Assembly (NCBI RefSeq): GCF_016597815.1
Contig: NZ_VCHA01000001.1
Location: 1,116,001 to 1,180,000, forward strand
Direction of reading: 5' to 3'
From: Marinobacter sp. DY40_1A1
GTDB lineage: Bacteria; Pseudomonadota; Gammaproteobacteria; Pseudomonadales; Oleiphilaceae
Length of the DNA: 64,000 nt
The position numbers and the translations under genes are program-made. Shown here in pieces: positions 57,232-64,000 of the stretch (position 1 is its first letter; each line of letters begins with the position of its first letter). Below the pieces are notes generated by a model that saw only the letters and a program-made list of their open reading frames with translations, made no database searches and was not told the DNA's origin.

Positions 57232-58176
57232 ATGAACGATCTTGCCCTATCGCCCGATATTCAGGGCAGCGGTGCAGTGGTACGCGAGATGCTGTGGCCG
57301 TTGCAGTACATCACGCTCACGGGCCTGAGCTGGCCCGCTGAGGGCTCTCCAGAGTCCCATGAAGGCTCTGATCCCGCGGCCCCGCCCGTTATAATGCTTC
57401 ACGGCTGGCTGGATAACAGTCTGACGTTCTCCCGAATAGCGCCAGAGTTGGCGAAGGGGGCGGCATTGTTCGCAGTGGATATGGCGGGCCATGGGCGATC
57501 TGGTCACCGCCCACCGGGGCAGAGTTACCAGTTGATGGATTACGTAGCGGATCTTGCCGAGTTGATCGAAACGCACTTTTGCGGTGAAGGTCAGGCTGGG
57601 CAAGTCGACATTGTCGGGCATTCATTGGGCGGCATTGTGGGTGCCCTCTATGCAGCAGCGTTTCCGGACAGGGTGCGCAAGCTGGTGATGATCGACAGCC
57701 TCGGCGCACTGAGTCATCCGGCCAGCGAAACGATTCCACAGTTGCGCAAAGCCATTAAAAAGCGAATCGCCGGCTCTGGACGCCCTGTGGTTTATCCGGA
57801 TATGGTTGCTGCTGCCAAAGTTCGTGAGGGCGGGTTTAGCCCCCTGAGCCATGAAGCGGCGCTGGCTCTGGTTTCCCGTAATGTAAAACCCGAGGGTGAA
57901 GGATACGGGTGGTGCACAGATGCCCGTTTACGGCACCCGTCTCCATTGATGATGACTGAGGAGCAGGTTTTGGCTTCTCTCAAAGCAGTTAGAGCGCCAA
58001 CGCTGTTTGTGAGGGCTCGTGAAGGGCTGCTGGCGAAACGTAAAGGGCTTGATAGCCGTGCGGACGCAATATCAGATTTGAAAACGATTGATGTGCCTGG
58101 TGGGCATCATTGTCATCTTGATGGGGATACCCGCCCGGTTGCCGATGCTGTCAGACATTTTCTTGAGAATGAGTGA
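57232..58176 (+). CDS. Alpha/beta-fold hydrolase
   Basis: This 314-residue hydrolase has the oxyanion block VIMLHGWLDNSL, nucleophile Ser near 133 in VGHSLGGIVGAL, and catalytic His in VPGGHHCHLDGD. No substrate is readable. The ATG at 57232 has AGGGG about ten bases upstream and is chosen over GTG 57214. It overlaps the DUF4892 gene by eight bases. Confidence 0.88.
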   Translation: MNDLALSPDIQGSGAVVREMLWPLQYITLTGLSWPAEGSPESHEGSDPAAPPVIMLHGWLDNSLTFSRIAPELAKGAALFAVDMAGHGRSGHRPPGQSYQLMDYVADLAELIETHFCGEGQAGQVDIVGHSLGGIVGALYAAAFPDRVRKLVMIDSLGALSHPASETIPQLRKAIKKRIAGSGRPVVYPDMVAAAKVREGGFSPLSHEAALALVSRNVKPEGEGYGWCTDARLRHPSPLMMTEEQVLASLKAVRAPTLFVRAREGLLAKRKGLDSRADAISDLKTIDVPGGHHCHLDGDTRPVADAVRHFLENE

Positions 58177-59083
58177 TACCTTGCCAAAGAATCTTGTATT
58201 TAGCTTGTTGGTTTCTGCTTTGCTTTCGGCAGGCTCCAGCTTCGCCACTGCTGCGACCCCTGAGACCGCGCCGCAGCCCTTTGCCCAGTCAGCACTGGAA
58301 GTGACTACCCGTATCGAGTCTAGCGGTCACCTTGTGCTGTTCAGCCCTGTGCGCGAAGTTAACAACGAGATTCGCTCCGAAACCATGGCCCGATTGCCGG
58401 TTTCCGGGGAAGGACGCCTTTACCAGATTTCCCGGGACGCAAATCGCCGGGAAGCACTGGAACACTATCTTGGCCAGCTCAACCAGCGCGGTGCACAGAT
58501 CCTGTTCGAGTGTTCTGGCATCCGTTGTGGCCGCAGTAATGTGTGGGCAAACCAGATTTTCAATCAGCCGGTTCTTTATGGCCGTGATGGCACTCAGGAT
58601 TACTTGGTGGCAGGTGTAGTGGCCGACGATGGCACCCGCTGGCTGACCTCTGTTTACACGGTTACCCGGGGCAACCTCAGGGAATATGTATGGGTTGAAC
58701 ACCTGAAGGTTGCCACTGGGGCCGTTGTCCCTGGGCTTGGGTCGGCTACCAGCAGGGTTGAAGGGCCAGTGGTAGTACCCTGGCAGGGTGGCGTTACCTA
58801 CCGCTTTGACTGGCAGGCTACGGATCGCCGCAAGGTCAGTGAGCTTGCACGCGCTGAGGGCGCCAAAGTGGTACTTGTAGGTTACTCCGCGCTAGGAGAT
58901 GGGGAATCGTTCAGTGCTTCCATGGAGCGCGCTCGCAGAGCGGTTGAGTCCCTTTCCGAAGTTCTGGCTAAAACCGGAGTATCGAGGCAGCAGCAGGAGT
59001 TGGTTATTGTTGGGCCGTCCGTAGTGGTGACAGATCCGGCACGTCAGGGTGATCGGGTTGAAGTAATGGTTATAACGCGCTAA
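58169..59083 (+). CDS. DUF4892 domain-containing secreted protein
   Basis: This 304-residue protein has signal peptide MSDTLPKNLVFSLLVSALLS... through ATAA. The central domain has GLYQ-like strands and IQFE-like CSGIRCGRSNVWANQIFNQP. The C-terminal part (DGESFSASMERARRAVESLS) has an OmpA-like look. The longer frame from 58088 is inside the hydrolase gene and lacks a ribosome binding site, so ATG 58169 is used. The function is unknown. Confidence 0.82.
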   Translation: MSDTLPKNLVFSLLVSALLSAGSSFATAATPETAPQPFAQSALEVTTRIESSGHLVLFSPVREVNNEIRSETMARLPVSGEGRLYQISRDANRREALEHYLGQLNQRGAQILFECSGIRCGRSNVWANQIFNQPVLYGRDGTQDYLVAGVVADDGTRWLTSVYTVTRGNLREYVWVEHLKVATGAVVPGLGSATSRVEGPVVVPWQGGVTYRFDWQATDRRKVSELARAEGAKVVLVGYSALGDGESFSASMERARRAVESLSEVLAKTGVSRQQQELVIVGPSVVVTDPARQGDRVEVMVITR

Positions 59084-59101
59084 ATGGAATGAGGTAGTAA
59101 C

Positions 59102-60220
59102 GTGCCGGATAACCCTGTAGCCAAGGTTCCTGAAAACTCAGAAAACAAAGTCCCGGAGCGCAAACGCCAAACGGTTGCTCTCACGCTTGGTAGTGGTGGT
59201 GCCCGCGGTTATGCCCATATTGGTGCTATCGAAATTCTGGCAGAGCGCGGCTACAACATTGTGGCAATCTCCGGCTGTTCTATGGGTGCCCTTGTAGGCG
59301 GAATGTACGCTGCCGGCAAGATGCAGGACTATAAAGACTGGGTAACCGGGCTGGGCCAGTTTGATGTGCTCAAGTTGCTCGATTTGACCTTCAATGCTGT
59401 TGGTGCGATTCGGGGTGAAAAGATTTTTTCAATTGTCCGCGAAATGCTGGGCGACACCCGTATCGAAAACCTGCCGCTGCACTATACGGCTGTCGCCACT
59501 GATTTGCTGGCACATAAGGAAATCTGGTTTCAGGAGGGGCCGTTGGACAGGGCAATCCGGGCGTCCGTTGCCATTCCTAGTGTAGTTACCCCTCTGGTTC
59601 TTGACGGCCGTGTATTGGTTGATGGTGCGTTGCTTAATCCGCTACCCATCATGCCGACTATTTCTGCCCATGCAGATCTGGTTGTGGCCGTGAATCTCAG
59701 TGGGGAAAATGACCGGCGCCAGCGTATTCCCGATGCTGCTTTTAGCGGGTACCAAAGTGAATCCGAGGATGATGGCCCGGATGCGCTGATGGATACGTTC
59801 CGAGATAAGGCCTCCCGTTGGCTTGACTGGAACTCGCTAAGATCCCTCGGTGTTGGGAGGGCGAGCGCAGGCGAAGATGAAAGCCCGGAAGAAAAAATTC
59901 ACAAGCAAGTTGAAAAAGAACGCAGCAAGAAGAACGAAAAAAAGTACCAGGAAGAGCATGAAACGATCAACTGGGACAAGCTGGGTATCGGCAAGTTTGA
60001 TGTGATGAACCTGACGATCGAAACCATGCAAAGTGCTTTGGTGCAGTACAAGCTTGCGGGTTATCCGCCTGATTTATTAGTGAATGTTCCCAAAAATGCC
60101 TGCCGGACATACGACTTTCATAAAGCGCCTGAGTTGATTCAGCTTGGGCGCGAATGCATGGCTGCCGCTTTGGACCGATTTGAGGAAAACCGGAACAGTT
60201 CTGGGCCGCTATCAGTTTGA
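59102..60220 (+). CDS. RssA-like patatin family phospholipase
   Basis: This 372-residue protein has the oxyanion loop LGSGGARGYAHIGAIEIL, nucleophile Ser in SGCSMGALVGG, and Asp in VLVDGALLNPLP. A Lys/Glu-rich stretch (EKIHKQVEKERSKKNEKKYQ) follows near residue 260-290, a coiled-coil-like insertion. It starts with GTG behind GAGG. It is a second patatin in this window, unlike the DUF3336 one in architecture. Confidence 0.88.
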   Translation: MPDNPVAKVPENSENKVPERKRQTVALTLGSGGARGYAHIGAIEILAERGYNIVAISGCSMGALVGGMYAAGKMQDYKDWVTGLGQFDVLKLLDLTFNAVGAIRGEKIFSIVREMLGDTRIENLPLHYTAVATDLLAHKEIWFQEGPLDRAIRASVAIPSVVTPLVLDGRVLVDGALLNPLPIMPTISAHADLVVAVNLSGENDRRQRIPDAAFSGYQSESEDDGPDALMDTFRDKASRWLDWNSLRSLGVGRASAGEDESPEEKIHKQVEKERSKKNEKKYQEEHETINWDKLGIGKFDVMNLTIETMQSALVQYKLAGYPPDLLVNVPKNACRTYDFHKAPELIQLGRECMAAALDRFEENRNSSGPLSV

Positions 60221-60312
60221 GCCAATGAGGCCAGGGCAATACCATGGCTGCAGTAGAGCATTTAAACAGCGTATAATCCGCGCTGAATCTGACCTGACAG
60301 GAAACAGCGTTT

Positions 60313-61215
60313 GTGACCAGCCCGATTGAAGACCTCCACACCGTTCGCGATTACCTTCGCTACGCCTCATCGCAATTCGCTGCAGCGCCGGTGTTTTTCG
60401 GCCATGGCACAGACAATGTGTGGGATGAAGCCGTGCAACTGGTAATGCGCAGCCTTTACCTTCCGCTGGAAAACAACACGCTGTTTCTGGATGCGCGGCT
60501 GACCCGGGATGAGCGCCAGCTTGTGCTTGAACGTATTCGGCGCCGCATTGATGACCGGGTTCCCCTGGCTTACCTTCTGGGCGAAGCCTGGTTTATGGGG
60601 ATGCCATTTCACGTGGATGAGCGTGTGTTGGTTCCGCGCTCTCCCATTGGGGAGTTGATTGAAAACGGGTTCCAGCCCTGGTTAGGAGACAAACCTGTTG
60701 AGCGGATTCTTGATCTTTGTACTGGCAGCGGTTGTATTGGCATAGGTGCAGCAACAGTATTCGAAGACGCTGATGTAGATTTGTCTGATATATCGCCAGA
60801 TGCTTTGGCAGTTGCCGAATCCAATATAGAGTTTCATGAACTTGAAGGCAGAGTGCGCACTGTACAGTCGGATGTGTTCGCAAATATAAGCGGGCGGTAC
60901 GATATTATTGTGAGCAACCCGCCTTATGTTGATGCAGAAGATATGGGCGACATGCCCGATGAATTTCACCATGAGCCCGTATTGGGGCTGGCTGCCGGTG
61001 ATGATGGGCTGGATATTGCGCACCGGATTATCGCCGGAGCAGCAGAGCATCTTACGCCCGGCGGTTTGCTGATCGTCGAAGTGGGGAATAGCTGGGTGGC
61101 TCTGGATGAGGCTTATCCGGAACTCCCGTTTACCTGGTTGGAATTCGGCAATGGCGGCGATGGTGTTTTTGCCATTACTGAGCAAGACCTTCGCCAGTGG
61201 CAAAGCAAACATTAA
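60313..61215 (+). CDS. prmB: Ribosomal protein L3 glutamine methyltransferase PrmB
   Basis: This 300-residue methyltransferase has the SAM motif [18 protein letters not shown] and the catalytic SNPPYVD near 201. It methylates Gln of ribosomal protein L3. The HemK-like N-terminal domain has [19 protein letters not shown] and [16 protein letters not shown] start. Next to aroC, as often seen. Confidence 0.93.
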   Translation: MTSPIEDLHTVRDYLRYASSQFAAAPVFFGHGTDNVWDEAVQLVMRSLYLPLENNTLFLDARLTRDERQLVLERIRRRIDDRVPLAYLLGEAWFMGMPFHVDERVLVPRSPIGELIENGFQPWLGDKPVERILDLCTGSGCIGIGAATVFEDADVDLSDISPDALAVAESNIEFHELEGRVRTVQSDVFANISGRYDIIVSNPPYVDAEDMGDMPDEFHHEPVLGLAAGDDGLDIAHRIIAGAAEHLTPGGLLIVEVGNSWVALDEAYPELPFTWLEFGNGGDGVFAITEQDLRQWQSKH

Positions 61216-61252
61216 ACCATATTATTCAAATACCCTTACAAGATATTGAATT

Positions 61253-62347
61253 ATGTCAGGAAATACTTTCGGAAAACTCTTTACCGTTACTACCTTCGGT
61301 GAAAGCCATGGGGCCGCACTGGGTTGTATTATCGATGGTTGCCCTCCTGGGCTGGAACTGTCGGAAGCTGATATGCAGGCAGATCTGGATCGGCGTAAGC
61401 CAGGTACTTCCCGACATACAACCCAGCGCCGTGAGGCTGATGAGGTTCGTATTCTGTCTGGTGTGTTTGAGGGTAAAACCACGGGTACACCCATTGGGCT
61501 GATTATTGAGAATACGGATCAGCGCTCGAAAGACTACTCCAAGATTTCTGAGCAGTTCCGCCCGGCACACGCTGATTACACCTATGCTCACAAATACGGC
61601 ATTCGGGATTATCGTGGTGGTGGCCGTTCTTCAGCCCGTGAAACCGCGATGCGAGTTGCAGCTGGTGCTGTGGCCCGGAAGTTTTTGCAGGAGCGGTTGG
61701 GCATCCGAATTCGCGGGTACTTGTCTGAGCTTGGGCCGGTTCGTGCGGAGAAGCTTGATTGGGATCAGGTTCATCAGAACCCGTTTTTCTGTCCCGATGT
61801 CGATAAGGTGCCGGAGATGGAAGCCTATATGGATGCCCTTCGTAAGGAAGGGGATTCCATTGGCGCGCGAATTAATGTTGTGGCCGAGGGTGTGCCCCCG
61901 GGGCTGGGTGAGCCGATTTTTGATCGTTTGGATGCGGATTTGGCCCATGCGCTGATGAGTATCAATGCGGTAAAGGGTGTGGAGATCGGCGCGGGCTTTG
62001 GGTGTATCGCTCAAAAGGGTACAGAGCACCGTGATGAGATGACGCCTGAGGGCTTTTTGTCGAACCATGCTGGCGGTGTACTGGGGGGGATTTCTTCCGG
62101 GCAGCCGATTTTGGCGAGCATTGCGCTGAAGCCCACATCGAGTTTGCGTTTGCCGGGCCGCAGTATTGATGTGCATGGCAATCCGGTGGAGGTTATTACT
62201 ACTGGGCGGCACGATCCTTGTGTGGGTATTCGCGCTACGCCGATTGCGGAGGCGATGATGGCCATTGTGTTGATGGATCATTACTTGCGTCATCGTGGTC
62301 AGAATGCTGATGTTGCTGTTGAAACGCCGGTTATTGGGCAGCTTTAA
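61253..62347 (+). CDS. aroC: Chorismate synthase
   Basis: This 364-residue enzyme has the signature [25 protein letters not shown]-type [20 protein letters not shown], and [20 protein letters not shown]. The C-terminal block is [19 protein letters not shown]. It makes chorismate from EPSP using reduced FMN. Its product feeds PabB, encoded 12 kb upstream. The Shine-Dalgarno is poor. Confidence 0.97.
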   Translation: MSGNTFGKLFTVTTFGESHGAALGCIIDGCPPGLELSEADMQADLDRRKPGTSRHTTQRREADEVRILSGVFEGKTTGTPIGLIIENTDQRSKDYSKISEQFRPAHADYTYAHKYGIRDYRGGGRSSARETAMRVAAGAVARKFLQERLGIRIRGYLSELGPVRAEKLDWDQVHQNPFFCPDVDKVPEMEAYMDALRKEGDSIGARINVVAEGVPPGLGEPIFDRLDADLAHALMSINAVKGVEIGAGFGCIAQKGTEHRDEMTPEGFLSNHAGGVLGGISSGQPILASIALKPTSSLRLPGRSIDVHGNPVEVITTGRHDPCVGIRATPIAEAMMAIVLMDHYLRHRGQNADVAVETPVIGQL

Positions 62348-62374
62348 GCCTGCTAACTTGAGTGCCGATCCAGC

Positions 62375-62469
62375 CAGGTGAAACTATTCAAAAAACGCCC
62401 GTAAATACATCCATGTAGGGCTTCGTCGCGCCGTCCTTGGCGCTCCAGATTTTTGAATAGCTTCACCTG
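62375..62469. repeat. Intergenic imperfect palindrome, MITE- or REP-like element
   Basis: The ends CAGGTGAA-x-CTATTCAAAAA and TTTTTGAATAG-x-TTCACCTG are inverted copies with one mismatch, enclosing about 55 bases with smaller hairpins (ACAT...ATGT, GCGCC/GGCGC). I recall similar sequences scattered in Marinobacter genomes. It could act as a transcription-stopping or mobile, non-coding repeat. Confidence 0.65.
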
Positions 62470-62499
62470 ACTGAATCACCGTAGTTCGGCGTTTTACCC

Positions 62500-63669
62500 G
62501 TGTTTCTGGGAGATACCGAAATCTACTGGCGCCTTTCTAATCTCTACTTCTGGTTTTTCGCCCTCTTGGGCGGGCTTTTGCCTTATTGGTCTTTGTACCT
62601 TCAGGAGCAGGGCTTTTCCTATCTTCAAATTGCCACCTTGATGGCAACCATTCAGCTCACAAAAATCGTGGCACCAAGCCTTTGGGGGCATCTGGGGGAC
62701 AAGGCTGGCCAGAGGGTTCGGCTTGTTCGTCTCGGGGCGATTACCGGTTCGTTGTTTTTTGCCGGTGTGTTCCTGGAACCAGGGTTTTACGGGCTGCTGC
62801 TGGTGATGCTGGCGTTTACGTTTTTCTGGAACGCTATTCTTCCGCTGTATGAGGTGATTACGCTTAGATCACTTGGAGAGCATCGGGATAAATACGGCAA
62901 GGTTCGGCTGTGGGGTTCGGTTGGGTTCATTGGTGCGGTCGCCGGAGTCGGTCTGATTCTGGAGTGGGTGTCGATTCAATGGTTACCCTGGCTGCTTGTG
63001 CCGGTGTTTATCGGAATTGTGGTGTCGGTGTTTCTTTTGCCGGCAGAACAGGGGGAGCGGAAGCCTCCCGCGCCAAAGGGCAGTCTGCGGGCGATTGTGG
63101 CGCATCCGGCGGTGGTTGCCTTTTTTCTGATGAATTTTCTTCTGCAGGTTTCCCATGGCGCCTATTACACGTTTTTCAGTATTCATCTGGAGCAACACGG
63201 GTACGGGAATCTTGCGATAGGCCTGCTTTGGTCGCTTGGGGTTATTTCGGAGATTGGATTGTTTTTGATAATGCACCGGTTAACCCGGCATTTCACAGTG
63301 CGGCAGATTGTGATTGGTTCTTTGGTGCTTACGATGATTCGTTGGGTATTAATTGCCGAGCTAACGGATTTGCTCCCGGTGCTGCTGTTTGCTCAGCTAT
63401 TACATGCGGCTTCGTACGGCGCGCTTCATGCGGTTTCTGTGCAGTATGTTCAGGGTTTTTTTGGCAAGCATCATCATGGGCAGGGGCAAGCGCTATACAG
63501 CGGGCTAACGTTCGGGGCGGGTGGAGCGCTGGGAGCCTGGCTCTCAGGCGTTCTGGTAGAAGGGTTCAGTACATCCGTCGCTTTTTGGGGTGGTGCTGTG
63601 GCCATGGCAATAGCCATAGCTATAACAGCGCGGGGACTGAGTGCTCCGCCGGAGCCTTATTCCGGGTGA
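62500..63669 (+). CDS. MFS transporter, HcaT/nucleoside-symporter type
   Basis: This 389-residue membrane protein has about 12 helices. The family block YWRLSNLYFWFFALLGGLLP at the N-terminus, LRSLGEHRDKYGKVRLWGSVG in the middle and TFGAGGALGAWLSGVLVEGF near the end fit the MFS_1-like/phenylpropionate permease family. The substrate is unknown. It starts with GTG, and its 3' end overlaps the convergent LysR gene by 13 bp. Confidence 0.87.
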   Translation: MFLGDTEIYWRLSNLYFWFFALLGGLLPYWSLYLQEQGFSYLQIATLMATIQLTKIVAPSLWGHLGDKAGQRVRLVRLGAITGSLFFAGVFLEPGFYGLLLVMLAFTFFWNAILPLYEVITLRSLGEHRDKYGKVRLWGSVGFIGAVAGVGLILEWVSIQWLPWLLVPVFIGIVVSVFLLPAEQGERKPPAPKGSLRAIVAHPAVVAFFLMNFLLQVSHGAYYTFFSIHLEQHGYGNLAIGLLWSLGVISEIGLFLIMHRLTRHFTVRQIVIGSLVLTMIRWVLIAELTDLLPVLLFAQLLHAASYGALHAVSVQYVQGFFGKHHHGQGQALYSGLTFGAGGALGAWLSGVLVEGFSTSVAFWGGAVAMAIAIAITARGLSAPPEPYSG

Positions 63670-64000
63670 TCTTCCTCCTGTTGAACAATGGAAAGCAGTG
63701 CTTTGGCCGCGTTACCCGGATGCCTGTCGGTTAGTCCGATTCCTCCAAGAACCCGTGAAACCGGCTGCTTTACCTCCAGCACTTTCAAACTTTCGTCAAC
63801 CATGCGCAGTGGTAATACGCTCCAGCCTAAGCCGACGCTGGTCATCATTTTCAGTGTTTCCAGGTAGTTTGTAGGCATTTGGGGGTGTAAAGGCAGGCTT
63901 TTTTCGAGAAACAACCGGCTCACTGCTCGATACGTTGAGGTGGATGTATCTGGAAGCAAGGCTGGGTGTGGTGCCAGGTCGGCGAGGGTTGGCTTTTTGA
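63657..64000 (-). CDS. LysR-family transcriptional regulator, C-terminal fragment (cut by window edge)
   Basis: The frame stays open from the right edge to a TAA at 63657. It encodes KKPTLADLAPHPALLPDTST, then YRAVSRLFLEKSLPLHPQMP and TLKMMTSVGLGWSVLPLRMV. This matches the second half of a LysR effector-binding domain (the pattern MVASGLGISLLP). The N-terminal HTH lies outside the window. It converges on the MFS gene and could regulate it or something further right. Confidence 0.85.
   Translation of the reverse strand, partial: KKPTLADLAPHPALLPDTSTSTYRAVSRLFLEKSLPLHPQMPTNYLETLKMMTSVGLGWSVLPLRMVDESLKVLEVKQPVSRVLGGIGLTDRHPGNAAKALLSIVQQEEDHPE

Noticed and set aside
62910..63734. Plus-strand frame of 274 codons inside the MFS gene
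   Set aside because: Cys/Ser/Gly-rich shadow frame; the overlapping frame has a coherent 12-helix transporter.

Overview
The window looks like chromosomal DNA of a marine gammaproteobacterium, most likely Marinobacter or a close relative. This is inferred from gene order and protein character: ffs-dnaX-ybaB-recR-rnd-ycgL-ycgN, holB-pilZ, exeA-exeB, cysB beside cysH, ThrH, TgpA/DUF58 and a DUF6160 protein. No database search was possible. Most of the window is ordinary, densely packed housekeeping sequence. I see no tRNA, rRNA operon, CRISPR array, prophage or complete insertion sequence.

Region 1 (1-8640) is a PEP-CTERM/exosortase surface-protein locus. It holds the N-terminal end of a probable exosortase (running off the left edge), a DUF4114 PEP-CTERM protein, the TPR lipoprotein PrsT, the sigma-54 activator PrsR, the membrane histidine kinase PrsK and a second PEP-CTERM protein. 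Both PEP-CTERM genes are preceded by GG-N10-GC (sigma-54 type) promoters, which fits PrsK-PrsR. The first also carries what reads as a cyclic-di-GMP-I (GEMM-I) riboswitch aptamer between promoter and start codon. The second has a Cys/Gln motif pair like that of thioester adhesin domains. This region is the best candidate for unusual biology.

Region 2 (8645-16981) has a short-chain dehydrogenase-like protein, an acyltransferase and a hexose-6-phosphate mutarotase on the minus strand. Then come the SRP RNA gene, dnaX, ybaB and recR, and the overlapping rnd-ycgL-ycgN-membrane protein string. Region 3 (17012-21032) is a vWA protein, a MoxR ATPase and a second vWA protein. Region 4 (21370-27968) is a six-gene envelope operon of TPR proteins ending in a TonB-like AgmX/PglI-type protein, without ExbB/ExbD partners beside it.

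Region 5 (27986-42406) covers lipid metabolism and envelope genes (MaoC hydratase, FadD, a KAS III enzyme, MlaA, a DUF3336 patatin), the RNA helicase HrpA, the type II secretion helpers ExeA and ExeB, and DinG. Region 6 (42407-52367) has a MalT-like LuxR regulator, CysB and CysH, ThrH, PabB, an unknown secreted protein, a DUF6160 secreted protein with a CRP-like site, and an unknown secreted protein. Region 7 (52610-64000) has DUF58-TgpA, holB-pilZ, an alpha/beta hydrolase, a DUF4892 protein, a patatin, PrmB, AroC, an imperfect-palindrome intergenic element, an MFS transporter, and the C-terminal end of a LysR regulator cut by the right edge.

Start codons were moved from the longest reading frame where a signal peptide, ribosome binding site or overlapping aptamer argued for it; each case is stated in its entry.
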